Counted from the first letter of the stretch, positions 52,191 through 62,591 are shown. The stretch is 64,000 nucleotides of DNA from Marinobacter alexandrii (GCA_039984955.1 JBDWTN010000007.1:1310501-1374500), one strand, 5' to 3'. Numbers and translations are program-made. Notes: generated from the letters alone by a model not told the origin.

Positions 52191-54599
52191 ATGTTAGTAG
52201 TAAAAAGAGACGGAAGAAGAGAATCTGTAAAGTTTGACAAAATCACAGCTCGAATAGAGAAACTGTGCTATAGTTTAAACGGAGACTATGTAAAACCTGT
52301 AGAAATTGCTAAAAAAGTAATTGATGGATTGTATGATGGAGTTTCAACCATCGAATTAGACAATCTAGCAGCTGAAACAGCCGCTACGATGACCACACGT
52401 CATCCTGATTTCGCAAAGCTTGCTGCTCGTATTTCAATTTCAAATCTTCATAAGGTTACCGAAACTTCATTCTCAAATACCATGAAGAGAATGTATGAGT
52501 ATATCAATCCCAAAACAGGTGCGAATGCTGCTCTTTTGTCTACTGAGGTATACGGCATCATACGAACAAACGCTAAAAAGTTAGATGATGCAATAGATTA
52601 TGGCAGGGATTATAATTACGATTACTTCGGCTATAAAACATTAGAGCGATCATATCTAATGAAGCTTGATGGGAAAATCGTAGAACGACCTCAACACATG
52701 CTCATGAGAGTTTCTGTGGGTATCCATGGAGAAGATATTGATTCTGCCATTCAGACTTATAATTTAATGTCTGAAAAGTGGTTTACTCATGCTACCCCTA
52801 CTCTATTTAATGCAGGAACACCAAAACCTCAACTGTCCTCTTGCTTCCTTCTTTCGATGCAGGATGATAGCATTGATGGTATTTATGATACACTTAAGCA
52901 GTGTGCTAAGATTTCACAATCTGCTGGCGGTATCGGACTTAGCATTCATAATGTAAGATCAACAGGTGCTTACATTAAAGGAACAAACGGTACTTCTAAC
53001 GGAATTGTGCCGATGTTGCGAAACTTTGACATGACCGCACGATACGTAGATCAAGGTGGTGGAAAAAGAAAAGGAAGCTTTGCTATCTATCTAGAACCAT
53101 GGCATGCAGACATTTTCGATTTCCTTGATTTAAGGAAAAATCACGGTAAAGAAGAGATGAGAGCCAGAGACCTTTTCTATGCTCTTTGGATTCCTGATCT
53201 TTTCATGAAACGAGTAGAAGATAATGGTGATTGGACAATCATGTCACCAGACGAATGCCCAGGACTTTATGAAGCTTATGGAGATGAGTTTGAAGCACTC
53301 TATGAAAAGTATGAGCGTGAAGGAAAAGGAAGAAAAACGATAAAAGCACAAGATTTATGGTTTGAAATTCTTGAATCTCAAATTGAGACCGGCACCCCTT
53401 ATATGTTGTATAAAGATGCAGCAAACAAAAAGTCCAATCAGAAAAACTTAGGTACAATACGATCAAGTAATCTTTGTACTGAGATCATGGAGTATACTTC
53501 AAAAGATGAAGTTGCTGTATGTAACCTGGCTTCTATTGCTCTTTCGAGATTCGTAATCGACGGAAAATTCGATCATCAGAAACTGTATGATATCACTAAA
53601 GTGGTAACACGTAACCTCAACAAGGTTATCGATGTGAACTATTATCCTGTACCTGAAGCAAGATATTCTAATATGAAGCACCGACCAATTGGCATTGGTG
53701 TACAAGGTCTTGCAGATACTTTCTTGCTACTTAAGATGGCATTTGAGTCTGAAGAAGCTCAGAAATTGAATAGAGAAATTTTTGAGACTATCTATTTCTC
53801 AGCGATGGAAACATCTATGGAAATAGCAGAAGTAGAAGGAGCATATGAAACTTTCAAAGGTTCTCCAGTATCTAAAGGAGTATTCCAATTTGATATGTGG
53901 GGTGTTACGCCTGATTCTGGAAGATGGGATTGGACAGACCTAAAACAAAAAGTAAAGAAAAATGGCGTAAGAAACTCACTACTTCTTGCACCAATGCCTA
54001 CCGCATCTACTTCACAGATTCTTGGAAACAACGAGTGCTTTGAGCCTTATACTTCTAATCTATATCTAAGAAGAGTGCTTTCAGGTGAATTCATTGTGGC
54101 TAATAAACATCTAATGAGTGAGCTTATTGATCTTGGCTTATGGGATGAGCGAATGATGAATCGCATCAAAGCTGAGAATGGATCTATTCAGAATATCGCT
54201 GAGATTCCAGATGATATCAAAGAGAGATATAAAACAGTATGGGAGATTTCTCAGAAAGCCATCATTGATATGTCTGCCGATAGAGGAGCATATATCTGTC
54301 AAAGCCAGAGCTTGAACATTCATCTGCAAGATGCGAACTTCGGTAAAATGACTTCTATGCACTTCTATGCTTGGAAGAAGGGCTTGAAAACAGGCATGTA
54401 TTACCTGAGAACTAAAGCAGCTACAGATGCAATCAAGTTTACGGTTTCAAAAGAAAAACAAGAACAGCCAAAGGAGGCGGTAGCGACCGTAATACAAGGA
54501 CAACAACAGGTCGCAACAACTCAGGAACAACTTGATCAACAAGCAGCAATGCAATGTTCATTAGATGATCCGGAAGGATGCGAGATGTGCGGCTCTTAA
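52191..54599 (+). CDS. nrdA: Class Ia ribonucleotide reductase alpha subunit
   Basis: 802 residues. N-terminal ATP-cone (about 1-90, [24 protein letters not shown]) for allosteric control. Catalytic barrel with [29 protein letters not shown] and [21 protein letters not shown]. The C-terminus ends CEMCGS, the shuttle cysteine pair for thioredoxin. Has its own terminator. Confidence 0.96.
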   Translation: MLVVKRDGRRESVKFDKITARIEKLCYSLNGDYVKPVEIAKKVIDGLYDGVSTIELDNLAAETAATMTTRHPDFAKLAARISISNLHKVTETSFSNTMKRMYEYINPKTGANAALLSTEVYGIIRTNAKKLDDAIDYGRDYNYDYFGYKTLERSYLMKLDGKIVERPQHMLMRVSVGIHGEDIDSAIQTYNLMSEKWFTHATPTLFNAGTPKPQLSSCFLLSMQDDSIDGIYDTLKQCAKISQSAGGIGLSIHNVRSTGAYIKGTNGTSNGIVPMLRNFDMTARYVDQGGGKRKGSFAIYLEPWHADIFDFLDLRKNHGKEEMRARDLFYALWIPDLFMKRVEDNGDWTIMSPDECPGLYEAYGDEFEALYEKYEREGKGRKTIKAQDLWFEILESQIETGTPYMLYKDAANKKSNQKNLGTIRSSNLCTEIMEYTSKDEVAVCNLASIALSRFVIDGKFDHQKLYDITKVVTRNLNKVIDVNYYPVPEARYSNMKHRPIGIGVQGLADTFLLLKMAFESEEAQKLNREIFETIYFSAMETSMEIAEVEGAYETFKGSPVSKGVFQFDMWGVTPDSGRWDWTDLKQKVKKNGVRNSLLLAPMPTASTSQILGNNECFEPYTSNLYLRRVLSGEFIVANKHLMSELIDLGLWDERMMNRIKAENGSIQNIAEIPDDIKERYKTVWEISQKAIIDMSADRGAYICQSQSLNIHLQDANFGKMTSMHFYAWKKGLKTGMYYLRTKAATDAIKFTVSKEKQEQPKEAVATVIQGQQQVATTQEQLDQQAAMQCSLDDPEGCEMCGS

Positions 54600-54624
54600 G
54601 ATAAATAAGTGTAATTCTAACTAT

Positions 54625-54660
54625 AGAAGCCCTGCTCATTTGAGTGGGGCTTCTTTGTTT
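54625..54660 (+). terminator. Intrinsic terminator after nrdA
   Basis: Stem AGAAGCCC-CTCA / TGAG-GGGGCTTCT with one internal mismatch, loop TT, T-rich tract; 26 nt after the stop. Confidence 0.85.
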
Positions 54661-54717
54661 AAAACAATATAATATGTGATAATCATGTTAATTTTATTAT
54701 TAAATCATATATAACTC

Positions 54718-55404
54718 ATGAAAACACTTATCACCATAATTGCCGCATTCATTTCCTTAACCAGCAATGCTCAATGTTCTGACTCGTTCTTTCCCTTTGA
54801 AAAGGATAAAACACTTGAGTATACCGAATTTAACCAAGCAAAAGAATCTCAGGGGACTATTTCTCATCAAGTCACGAGTTCCTCGGAATCACTAGCTATG
54901 GTTAAGACCACCGCTTTTAGTAAAAGTGGTAAAGAATTGGAAAAAGACACCTATGCTATCTCATGCGACAAAGGAGATATCCAGATAGATGTCAATCAAT
55001 ATATTCCTTCACGGATTTGGAAAAAATTCAAAGAAAAGAAAAAAGAGATTGAAGGAAATTTTATCGTGATACCAAAAATCCTGGAAGTGAATCAAAAACT
55101 TCCAGAAGGTAATGTTACAATGACGATGGAAGGGCGACCAAGAATAGAATGGAAAGTGAAGGTCTATATAAAAGATAGACAAGTGAAAGGCAAAGAAGAA
55201 CTTACGACTCCTGCAGGAACATTTGAAACATTTGTAATAGAAGAATCTATTGATATCGGTATTGATTTGAGCTCTTTAAAAGAATACAGCTCCTTCTACC
55301 AAATCACTTGGTATTCAAAAAACAACGGGATTATCAAAAAAGAAAGGTATGGAAGAAAAGAAGGGCCTCTATTGGGTTACTCTCTTTTGACTAAATCAGA
55401 GTAA
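54718..55404 (+). CDS. Secreted protein, TapB/DUF3108-like (copy 1)
   Basis: 228 residues with a Sec signal peptide (1-18, ending SNAQ). The start of the mature part, CSDSFFPFEKDKTLEYTEFN, and TTPAGTFETFVIEESIDIGI, ITWYSKNNGIIKKERY resemble the TapB/DUF3108-type beta-rich group of Bacteroidota. Paralogous to the next gene along its length. Function unknown. Confidence 0.75.
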   Translation: MKTLITIIAAFISLTSNAQCSDSFFPFEKDKTLEYTEFNQAKESQGTISHQVTSSSESLAMVKTTAFSKSGKELEKDTYAISCDKGDIQIDVNQYIPSRIWKKFKEKKKEIEGNFIVIPKILEVNQKLPEGNVTMTMEGRPRIEWKVKVYIKDRQVKGKEELTTPAGTFETFVIEESIDIGIDLSSLKEYSSFYQITWYSKNNGIIKKERYGRKEGPLLGYSLLTKSE

Positions 55405-55531
55405 TCACTAATCAATATTTAAATATCACCCCAGCCCTGTGATAATAAGTAGGACTTTTGCATACTTCAAAAAATCCCATTTTAACTTTATATATTTATG
55501 TAAATTACCGCCACTAGAAATCACACTAATT

Positions 55532-56227
55532 ATGAAAAAGCTATTCTTCTTTGCACTCATTTTTTTTTCAATCGGCGCATATAGTCAATGTAATGACTCC
55601 TTCTTCCCTTTCAATGAAGGAGTGAGCTTTGAACAGACTGCCTATGACAAGAAAGGGAAAGAACAGGGGAAAACAATAAGCTCTATTCTTAAAGTAGATG
55701 GATCTTCAGCTACCGTCAAAAACGTATTCTTTGATAAAAAAGACAAAGAAGTAGCAGATGGAGACTACACTATCATCTGTGAGGGTGATATGATTAAGAT
55801 AGATTTTAATAATTTCATTCCGGATGAAATGCTGAGTCAGTATGGAGATGCTGAGGTAGCTGTAGAAGGAGACTTTATCACTGTTCCAAATGATCTTCAA
55901 CAAGGTCAAACTCTGCCGGACGGGTCAGGAGTAGTAACCATAAAAATGTCAGGTGCAGCTGCTATGAATATTAAAATGAATATCACTATCACCGACAGAA
56001 CAGTTGAAAAAGCTGAAACTTTAACCACGTCAGCAGGATCTTATGAAACATTCAAAATTATACAGAAGACCATTGTGAAAATGAATATAATGGGCATGAA
56101 CAAAACAACTGAATCTTCTTCTGCATCGTGGTTTGCAAAAGAGGTCGGAATGGTTAAAAATGAAAGCTACAATAAGAAAGGGGATCTGGTAGGCTACACT
56201 CTTCTAACTTCATTCAATAAAAACTAG
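55532..56227 (+). CDS. Secreted protein, TapB/DUF3108-like (copy 2)
   Basis: 231 residues from the ATG at 55532 (MKKLFFFALIFFSIGAYSQ signal peptide); an upstream in-frame start at 55439 lacks a signal. Mature part CNDSFFPFNEGVSFEQTAYDKKGKEQGKT, TTSAGSYETFKIIQKT, SASWFAKEVGMVKNESYNKKGDLVGYTLL aligns with copy 1. The 3' end overlaps the convergent acs gene by 4 nt. Confidence 0.8.
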   Translation: MKKLFFFALIFFSIGAYSQCNDSFFPFNEGVSFEQTAYDKKGKEQGKTISSILKVDGSSATVKNVFFDKKDKEVADGDYTIICEGDMIKIDFNNFIPDEMLSQYGDAEVAVEGDFITVPNDLQQGQTLPDGSGVVTIKMSGAAAMNIKMNITITDRTVEKAETLTTSAGSYETFKIIQKTIVKMNIMGMNKTTESSSASWFAKEVGMVKNESYNKKGDLVGYTLLTSFNKN

Positions 56228-58119
56228 CTCACATCTTTCATAATATCTCCTATAACTTCAGGGTTCAGTAAAGTTGAGGTATCGCCAAGGTTAGCAGTAT
56301 CCTTACTTGCTATCTTTCTCAAGATTCTTCGCATGATTTTCCCCGAACGAGTCTTCGGTAACCCTGAAACTAACTGAATCTGATCTGGCTTGGCAATTGG
56401 CCCAATAACCTTATTTACGGTATCTCGAATCTCTCCCTCAATTCCTTGCTCCTCCGCTATGACAAAAGCATAAATCCCCTGCCCCTTTATATCATGAGGA
56501 AAACCAACTACTGCAGATTCTACAACCTTTGGATGTTCGTTAATAGCATTTTCAACTTCTGCCGTACCCATTCGGTGACCTGAAACATTAATTACGTCAT
56601 CCACACGCCCTAGTATTCTTAAATAACCATCATGATCTCTCTTCGCTCCATCTCCTGTAAAATAAAGGTTCTCATACGCTGAAAAATAAGTCTGAAAGCA
56701 CCGTTCATGATCTCCATAAGTCGTTCTCAGCATCGATGGCCAAGGAAATCTTATGCATAGGTTCCCTTCCACATTCTTATCCTCTAACTCATTCCCCTCT
56801 GCGTCCACAATTACCGGTTGGATTCCGGGCAATGGTAATGAAGCATGAGCTGGCTTAGTAGGTGTAATTCCCGCAAGAGCTGAAATCATAATACCACCAG
56901 TTTCTGTTTGCCACCAAGTATCCACCAAAGGGGACTTTCCTTTGCCAATTTGCTCGTGATACCAATGCCATGCTTCTTCATTTATTGGCTCTCCTACTGA
57001 CCCAATCACTCGCAAAGATTCCAGTTTATGTTTCAGAACTGGTTCTAATCCATGCGCTTGAAGTGACCTAATGGCTGTAGGTGCAGTATAAAATTGATTC
57101 ACTTTATGTTTATCACACACTTCCCAAAACCGCCCTGCATCCGGATATGTAGGAACTCCTTCAAACATCACAGTCGTAGCTCCTGCTAGCAAAGGACCAT
57201 ATATAATGTAGGAATGTCCTGTAATCCATCCTACATCAGCAGTACACCAATAAATATCTCCTGGCTTATACTGAAATACATTTAAGAAAGAATAATAGGT
57301 GTAAACCATGTATCCACCACACGTATGAACCACCCCCTTTGGCTTACCGGTAGATCCTGAAGTATATAAAATGAAAAGCAAATCTTCCGAATCCATCTCC
57401 TCGGCTTCATTTTGATCAGACATACCTTGAATAGCATCATGCCACCAAATATCACGGCCAGCTTTCATATACACTTCAGCATTCGTCCGCTGGAAAACGA
57501 TCATTTTCTGAACACAACTACACTTTTCAAGTGCTTCATCTACAACACTCTTGACATCTATTATTTTCGCCCCTCTGTAGTTTCCATCTGCTGTCAATAC
57601 CATCTTAGCTCCACAATCATTAATCCTATCAGCAAGAGCGTTCGAGGAGAACCCTGCAAAAACAACCGAATGAATTGCTCCTATTCTAGCACAAGCCAGC
57701 ATTGCGATAGCAGCTTCTGGGACCATCGGCATATAAATAATTACTCGGTCTCCTTTATCAATACCATTTTCAATCATTGCATTAGAAAACTGACAAACCT
57801 TCCTGTGTAGCTCTTTATAAGTAATTGATTGACAATCCTCATTTGGTTCGTTAGACTCCCATAATATAGCCACTTCATCACCTCTATCTTCTAAGTGCCT
57901 GTCTAATAAGTTTTCCGTAATATTTAATTTCCCATTGATGAACCATTTTATATCTGGTCTTTTAAAATCCCATTCCACTATTTTGTCCCATCTCTTTCTC
58001 CAGAGAAATGAATCAGCTATTTCTGACCAAAAAAATTCTGGATTCTCAATGCTCTGATCATACGTTTTAGTGTATTCACTCAGTGTAGAAATTCGGTGAC
58101 TAGCCGTGAAATCTTTCAT
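56224..58119 (-). CDS. acs: Acetyl-CoA synthetase
   Basis: Activates acetate to acetyl-CoA via acetyl-AMP. 631 residues. LYTSGSTGKPKGVVHT (AMP-binding P-loop), WCTADVGWITGHSYIIYGPLLAGAT, VDTWWQTETGG, YFTGDGAKRDHDGYLRILGRVDDVINVSGHR and the C-terminal PKTRSGKIMRRILRKIA, whose Lys is the usual acetylation site. Converges on the TapB-like gene. Confidence 0.96.
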   Translation of the reverse strand: MKDFTASHRISTLSEYTKTYDQSIENPEFFWSEIADSFLWRKRWDKIVEWDFKRPDIKWFINGKLNITENLLDRHLEDRGDEVAILWESNEPNEDCQSITYKELHRKVCQFSNAMIENGIDKGDRVIIYMPMVPEAAIAMLACARIGAIHSVVFAGFSSNALADRINDCGAKMVLTADGNYRGAKIIDVKSVVDEALEKCSCVQKMIVFQRTNAEVYMKAGRDIWWHDAIQGMSDQNEAEEMDSEDLLFILYTSGSTGKPKGVVHTCGGYMVYTYYSFLNVFQYKPGDIYWCTADVGWITGHSYIIYGPLLAGATTVMFEGVPTYPDAGRFWEVCDKHKVNQFYTAPTAIRSLQAHGLEPVLKHKLESLRVIGSVGEPINEEAWHWYHEQIGKGKSPLVDTWWQTETGGIMISALAGITPTKPAHASLPLPGIQPVIVDAEGNELEDKNVEGNLCIRFPWPSMLRTTYGDHERCFQTYFSAYENLYFTGDGAKRDHDGYLRILGRVDDVINVSGHRMGTAEVENAINEHPKVVESAVVGFPHDIKGQGIYAFVIAEEQGIEGEIRDTVNKVIGPIAKPDQIQLVSGLPKTRSGKIMRRILRKIASKDTANLGDTSTLLNPEVIGDIMKDVS

Positions 58120-58235
58120 ACGATAAATCTAACAAATGCACATCTTTGCACCGCATCATTGAACTAGTGTTATTCATATATAGACATCATAAATTTCAAT
58201 GTGCGAAAAGCTTTTTCTTTTCAAAAGAAAACTCC

Positions 58236-58243
58236 TATCTTTG
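58236..58243 (+). promoter_or_regulatory. -7 element (TATCTTTG) for rpsT
   Basis: TATCTTTG 33 nt before rpsT, followed by GCCGTCCTAAATTTT. It rules out the upstream GTG at 58201 as a start. Confidence 0.55.
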
Positions 58244-58275
58244 CCGTCCTAAATTTTGGAATACAGAAAAGCGTT

Positions 58276-58527
58276 ATGGCAAACCATAAATCAGCACTTA
58301 AAAGAATCAGAAGTAACGAATCGAAAAGACTGAGAAATAGATATCAGCATAAAACGACCCGTACGTTCATAAAAAGACTTAAAGAAACAACTGACAAAAA
58401 AGCTGGTGAAGAGCTTTTGACTCAAGTAATTTCTATGGTAGATAGATTATCTAAGAAAAACATCATCCACAAAAACAAAGCAGGTCATCTTAAGTCACAG
58501 TTGACTAAGCATGTAGCCGGTCTTTAG
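58276..58527 (+). CDS. rpsT: 30S ribosomal protein S20
   Basis: 83 residues. MANHKSALKRIRSNESKRLRNRYQHKTTRTFIKRL and SKKNIIHKNKAGHLKSQLTKHV are typical of this basic helical protein, which binds 16S rRNA early in assembly. Monocistronic with its own promoter element and terminator. Confidence 0.96.
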   Translation: MANHKSALKRIRSNESKRLRNRYQHKTTRTFIKRLKETTDKKAGEELLTQVISMVDRLSKKNIIHKNKAGHLKSQLTKHVAGL

Positions 58528-58550
58528 GCCTAATTAAAGAAATTTTTTTT

Positions 58551-58582
58551 ACCCTGTGTAAGCAATTACGCAGGGTTTTTTA
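58551..58582 (+). terminator. Intrinsic terminator after rpsT
   Basis: Stem ACCCTGTGTAA / TTACGCAGGGT with one G-U pair, 4-nt loop, T-run; 23 nt after the stop. Confidence 0.88.
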
Positions 58583-58595
58583 TTTTACATAGTCA

Positions 58596-59288
58596 ATGAA
58601 AGACAACCGTTTGACTATAAAGAGTTGGGCAGAAGAAGATAGACCTAGAGAAAAGCTACTACTTAAAGGCAAATCAGCTCTTTCTGAAGCAGAACTCATC
58701 GCTATTCTCATTGGATCTGGAAATAAAGACCAAACAGCTGTTGAACTCGCACAACATATTTTAAATCAGTGCGAGAACAATCTATCTTCCTTAGCTCGCT
58801 TATCTGTTAAAGATTTACAGAAATTTAAAGGAATAGGAGGAGCAAAAGCCATATCCATAGTTGCAGCGTTAGAAGTAGGAAGAAGAAGAAAAGAAGTAGA
58901 GCCCTCCAAGCGAGTCAAGATCAAAGCCTCCAAAGATGCCTATAACCTGCTTAAAGGAGATTTAATGGATCTCAATCACGAAGAGTTCTGGTTGATATTA
59001 TTAAAGCGGAACAATGAAGTCATTAAAAAGGAAATGATAAGTCGTGGTGGTGTATCTGGAACGGTCGTAGATGCTAAAATTATTTTCAAACGCGCTCTAG
59101 AAGAGACCGCAAGCGGAATCATTCTAGCTCATAACCATCCAAGTGGAAACCTCAAAGCAAGTACAGAAGATATCAATTTAACAAATCGATTAAAACAAGC
59201 AGGAAATTCATTAGACATTACAGTATTAGACCATCTTATTCTTACAAATGAGGGGTTCTTTAGTTTCGCGGATGAAGGTCAATTATAA
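58596..59288 (+). CDS. radC: RadC family JAB-domain protein
   Basis: 230 residues. N-terminal UPF0758/HhH-type domain (about 1-90, LSEAELIAILIGSG; LQKFKGIGGAKAISIVAALEVGRR), then a JAB1/MPN metalloprotease-like domain with HNHPSGNLKAS and an Asp 10 residues on. Named RadC, but a direct repair role is not established. Confidence 0.93.
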   Translation: MKDNRLTIKSWAEEDRPREKLLLKGKSALSEAELIAILIGSGNKDQTAVELAQHILNQCENNLSSLARLSVKDLQKFKGIGGAKAISIVAALEVGRRRKEVEPSKRVKIKASKDAYNLLKGDLMDLNHEEFWLILLKRNNEVIKKEMISRGGVSGTVVDAKIIFKRALEETASGIILAHNHPSGNLKASTEDINLTNRLKQAGNSLDITVLDHLILTNEGFFSFADEGQL

Positions 59289-59313
59289 GTCCATTGGTTT
59301 TTAAATTTGTGCA

Positions 59314-59907
59314 ATGCGAAAAATCTGGATACTTATTATTCCTGTGGTGTTTATCATTTTCTTTCTAACTCAATCTGGTGGATCATCAGAAGAGTATGTC
59401 AAAGAAATAGACCAGTATTGGGAAGATAAGCACAACTTCTATAGAACTTCTCAGGCAAGCCCTTTCGTTGAAAAGGGAGTGGCGTATAAGGAGGTTCAGT
59501 ACTTCGACCCAAACCCTGACTATAAAATAATAGGTGAGCTTGAGCGATTGAGTAAGCGAGAAACACTTGTACTGGGAAATAGTGATGGTACCACAACGAC
59601 CTACCTAAAATTTGCAAATATTCATTTCAAGTTTAAAGGCCAAAAACATTCCTTGCTACTTCTGAAGGCTCTTGGGTTTGGCAATCAGTACCTTCTTGCT
59701 TTTGGGGATGGAACAAGTGGAGTACTTACGTATGGAGGTGGAAAATATCTGGATGTTTCAGTAGGTAAATCAGATCAAATTGAATTGGATTTCAATAAAT
59801 CTTACAATCCCTATTGTGCCTACTTCGACGATTTCACGTGTCCACTACCACCGATTGAAAATCTATTAGATATTCGAATTGAAGCTGGTGAAAAATATGT
59901 AGAATAA
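59314..59907 (+). CDS. DUF1684 family protein
   Basis: 197 residues, N-terminal membrane anchor or signal (IWILIIPVVFIIFFLTQS), then YVKEIDQYWEDKHNFYRTSQASPF and the C-terminal YNPYCAYFDDFTCPLPPIENLLDIRIEAGEKYV, the signature of DUF1684. Function unknown. A TAAATTTG element lies at 59302-59309, only 4 nt before the ATG. Confidence 0.85.
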   Translation: MRKIWILIIPVVFIIFFLTQSGGSSEEYVKEIDQYWEDKHNFYRTSQASPFVEKGVAYKEVQYFDPNPDYKIIGELERLSKRETLVLGNSDGTTTTYLKFANIHFKFKGQKHSLLLLKALGFGNQYLLAFGDGTSGVLTYGGGKYLDVSVGKSDQIELDFNKSYNPYCAYFDDFTCPLPPIENLLDIRIEAGEKYVE

Positions 59908-60002
59908 TTTTTAGTGCTATCTCAGTAGATAAAAAAGTTATATGAAAAATTATTTTTTATTAATTGAACGTTATATTTAATAACAGCTAAAATTTAAAAA
60001 CT

Positions 60003-60491
60003 ATGAAAAATCTCACTATTGCATTTTTCAGTATAATATTATTATCATTTTGCTCCTGTCAAGAGCAAGATTCAAAAGAACCTATTGTTTTAGATTTATC
60101 AGGTCTCGATTTATCTGGAATGAATTTAAAGTCCCTGTTGATGAAACCGAGAAATTAAAATTCTATCAAGAAGTGCTTAGTGAATTAAGGGGAGCAATCA
60201 AGGAAGATGATGAAATCGACTATTTCACGTTTTCCATTTTCGGTTCAAAATAATGAACAAGCCATTCTAAAGGATATCAACCCAGGAAAATTTGACATTA
60301 GAGCTTCAGATCCTGATCCTTTTGGTAGGTGTCCGGATGGATGGGATTTGGTAGGAATTGGAACAAGTCCAGAAGAAGTGGAAAGTTTAGTTGCCCAAGG
60401 CTTTGATGATGTTGTAGGACTTGGAACCTGTGCACAGGTCCAAGTTGACGTTGGTCTTTTTGGAGTTTCTGTTTGTAGTAGAGACTGCTAA
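60003..60491 (+). pseudogene. Lipoprotein gene with two compensating frameshifts
   Basis: The frame from the ATG at 60003 gives MKNLTIAFFSIILLSFCSCQ (signal and lipobox) and runs to a stop at 60156. The next frame carries the credible middle (EFKVPVDETEKLKFYQEVLS to YFTFSIFGS, ending 60253). From about 60245 the first frame is open again (NNEQAILKDINPGKFDIRAS to VSVCSRDC). A shift near 60120 and an opposite one near 60245 would give one protein of about 160 residues. Either a decayed gene or a local sequence error. No family recognised; the end is Cys-containing. Confidence 0.6.
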
Positions 60492-60557
60492 CTAAAATTA
60501 TGCATTTAGTTAAGTAACCTGTCACGATCAAAGACAGTGATTTAAAGAGATTGAAAT

Positions 60558-60587
60558 TAAAGGGATTCATTGAAGAATCCTTTTTTT
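60558..60587 (+). terminator. Intrinsic terminator after the broken lipoprotein gene
   Basis: Stem AAAGGGATTC / GAATCCTTT with one bulged or mismatched base and a loop ATTGAA, then a T-run. A short stem CTGTC / GACAG precedes it at 60520-60538. Confidence 0.7.
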
Positions 60588-60757
60588 ATGATTCTATCAA
60601 AGCTTGTAGACTAACTTATTAAAGCATAAACACTCACACATTTATATTTATATCCAAACCATTAAAAAAGAAGAAGACTGTTTAAAAAACATTCAGTATA
60701 GTTAGGTTGGCTAATAAATGTTTTCAGGGGAAATCTATCCATACTTGTTAAGACATC

Positions 60758-61858
60758 ATGAATCTGATCAATTTCTACTACATCTTTCTCCTTTTTGGAA
60801 TTAGTCAGGGTCTTTTTCTTGCACTTGCGATCCCTTTCTCTAAGAATACAAATAATCCAGCCAACAAAGTATTGGCAATAATTATTCTGCTTGCTACAAT
60901 TATGCTTGCTGGTAGAATATTATATTCTGCACTCAATGATGAATGGGTGATCCGTCTTGCAGGATTGGTTGACACAACGCTTTTCCTTTTCGGCCCATTG
61001 ATCTATCTCTACATCATTAAGCTTAGCAAGGGAAATTTCATATTTTCCAAATCTCATTACATTCCTGCTTTATTACATCTTATTTATGTGGGAGCTACAT
61101 TTAGTTTTAGTTTATCCGAATTAAATCAATTCTATTTCAATGGCCCTTTGCGCCTGATCATTGCATCTATTGAGGGGCTTGGTCTTGTTTCACTATGCAC
61201 TTATATAGTTCTTTCATTTTTTCATTTAAGAAAAACCACTTCATCCAAGCTTTTTTTTGGATCAAAAAATTCACTAACGACTAAACGATACCTATTCCGT
61301 TTTCTAGGAATATTTTCTGTATTGGCAACTATTTGGTTGTTAAGTTTTACTCTATCTATTTCAGGAATCAATTTATCTTTCATTAGTTACGACATCTTCT
61401 GGATGATTACCCCTGTCATCTTTTATATAGTTGGGTACTTTAGTTTAAGTAGTCCTGAAATTTTGAGGGACTCATTAAAAAAATCCATAGCAAACCGCAA
61501 ACGGCTAAACCCAAACGAAATACAAGAACTAAGAAGTAAACTCAAATTCTTAATTGAAGAAGAACAGGTATACCTCAATTCAGACTTAACCCTAAAAGAC
61601 CTCTCAGAACAATTAAACACATCTTCGAATAACCTGTCGTGGTACCTCAATCATGTCCATCAAAAGTCTTTTTATGATTTCATCAATCAAACTAGAATTA
61701 ATGCTTTTAAAGAAAAAATTGAGAGGAAAGAGCATCAAAAGCACACATTGCTAGCACTGGCTATGGATGTCGGATTTAATTCAAAATCTACTTTTAATAA
61801 AGCATTTAAGTCGCTGATCGGCGATACGCCAAGCGATTATGTAAAGAACCATTCATAA
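60758..61858 (+). CDS. Membrane-anchored AraC-family regulator
   Basis: 366 residues. The N-terminal half (about 1-230) has six or seven membrane helices (MNLINFYYIFLLFGISQGLFL, LFGPLIYLYIIKLS). The C-terminal ~110 residues are an AraC double HTH (LTLKDLSEQLNTSSNNLSWYLN, ALAMDVGFNSKSTFNKAFKSLIGDTPSDYVK). It may sense an envelope or membrane signal and bind DNA directly. Targets unknown. Confidence 0.88.
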   Translation: MNLINFYYIFLLFGISQGLFLALAIPFSKNTNNPANKVLAIIILLATIMLAGRILYSALNDEWVIRLAGLVDTTLFLFGPLIYLYIIKLSKGNFIFSKSHYIPALLHLIYVGATFSFSLSELNQFYFNGPLRLIIASIEGLGLVSLCTYIVLSFFHLRKTTSSKLFFGSKNSLTTKRYLFRFLGIFSVLATIWLLSFTLSISGINLSFISYDIFWMITPVIFYIVGYFSLSSPEILRDSLKKSIANRKRLNPNEIQELRSKLKFLIEEEQVYLNSDLTLKDLSEQLNTSSNNLSWYLNHVHQKSFYDFINQTRINAFKEKIERKEHQKHTLLALAMDVGFNSKSTFNKAFKSLIGDTPSDYVKNHS

Positions 61859-61952
61859 TTTCTCAAATAAGTACGACTGTACCCATTCAGTCGATCAATG
61901 TGACTTGACCCAATAAGTTAGAATCTCAATTTAAACATCAAAATTAAAAGAG

Positions 61953-62459
61953 ATGAAAAATTCTAACATTCAATTTCTAGGCAAATGGCCTGTGTGTATA
62001 ATCGCTTTAACTATCTCCTTCGCATGTTTATCATGCTCCGAAGACTCAGAACCAGAAATCGAAGAGGTTCCAGAAAAAGAGTTTGTCGAACAAACATTCA
62101 CTGGTAGATACATCGGCGGATGGTGGTCTAATGCTTCAAATGGAAGTGTTTATAAAAACTATCCAGCCTCTGCTATCATTAAAGAAACAGAAGACGAGAA
62201 TAAATGGGTCGGTGAGTTTTTCTATACCAGAACACATACGTCTTGTTGTAGCAGCAATCCGAATGACGGGACTATTAGTTTTACCCTAAAAGACGGTATA
62301 ATATCAGATTTTAAGTATGCCGGAACAATTCCTGATTGCAGTAGTGATTTTAGAGGGGAGGGTAAGGTAGAAGACTCTGGAAAAATAATTATTAATCTCA
62401 CTGCTGGACGTGATTGTGAAGGTGATCACACCAATGCGCGTATCGAGCTCTCTAAGTAA
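61953..62459 (+). CDS. Small lipoprotein, unrecognised
   Basis: 168 residues. Signal peptide ending FACLSC, acidic SEDSEPEIEE after the Cys. Mature part with FTGRYIGGWWSNASNG, a CCSSNPNDGTISFTLKDG segment and three further Cys. Predicted beta-rich. No family recognised. Ends 132 nt before pheT. Confidence 0.72.
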   Translation: MKNSNIQFLGKWPVCIIALTISFACLSCSEDSEPEIEEVPEKEFVEQTFTGRYIGGWWSNASNGSVYKNYPASAIIKETEDENKWVGEFFYTRTHTSCCSSNPNDGTISFTLKDGIISDFKYAGTIPDCSSDFRGEGKVEDSGKIIINLTAGRDCEGDHTNARIELSK

Positions 62460-62478
62460 ATCAACAATTCTTCTTATT

Positions 62479-62512
62479 GTCCTTGACACTTATGTGTTGA
62501 GGACTTTTATTT
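62479..62512 (+). terminator. Probable terminator before pheT
   Basis: Stem GTCCTTGACAC / GTGTTGAGGAC (two G-U pairs) with a TTAT loop, then TTTTATTTTC; 20 nt after the lipoprotein stop. Confidence 0.65.
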
Positions 62513-62555
62513 TCAACTTAATCACAAGTTCTTCAAGCCTGCTCAGCAGATTCTT

Positions 62556-62563
62556 TATTTTTG
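62556..62563 (+). promoter_or_regulatory. -7 element (TATTTTTG) for pheT
   Basis: TATTTTTG fits TAnnTTTG 29 nt before the pheT ATG. No -33 box was recognised. Confidence 0.45.
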
Positions 62564-62591
62564 CTTACTTAATTCAGAGATAGAGTAGCGC

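Noticed and set aside
60003-60158. Separate 51-residue lipoprotein
   Set aside because: It has a good signal and lipobox, but the downstream frames continue the same protein-like sequence, so a frameshifted single gene fits better.
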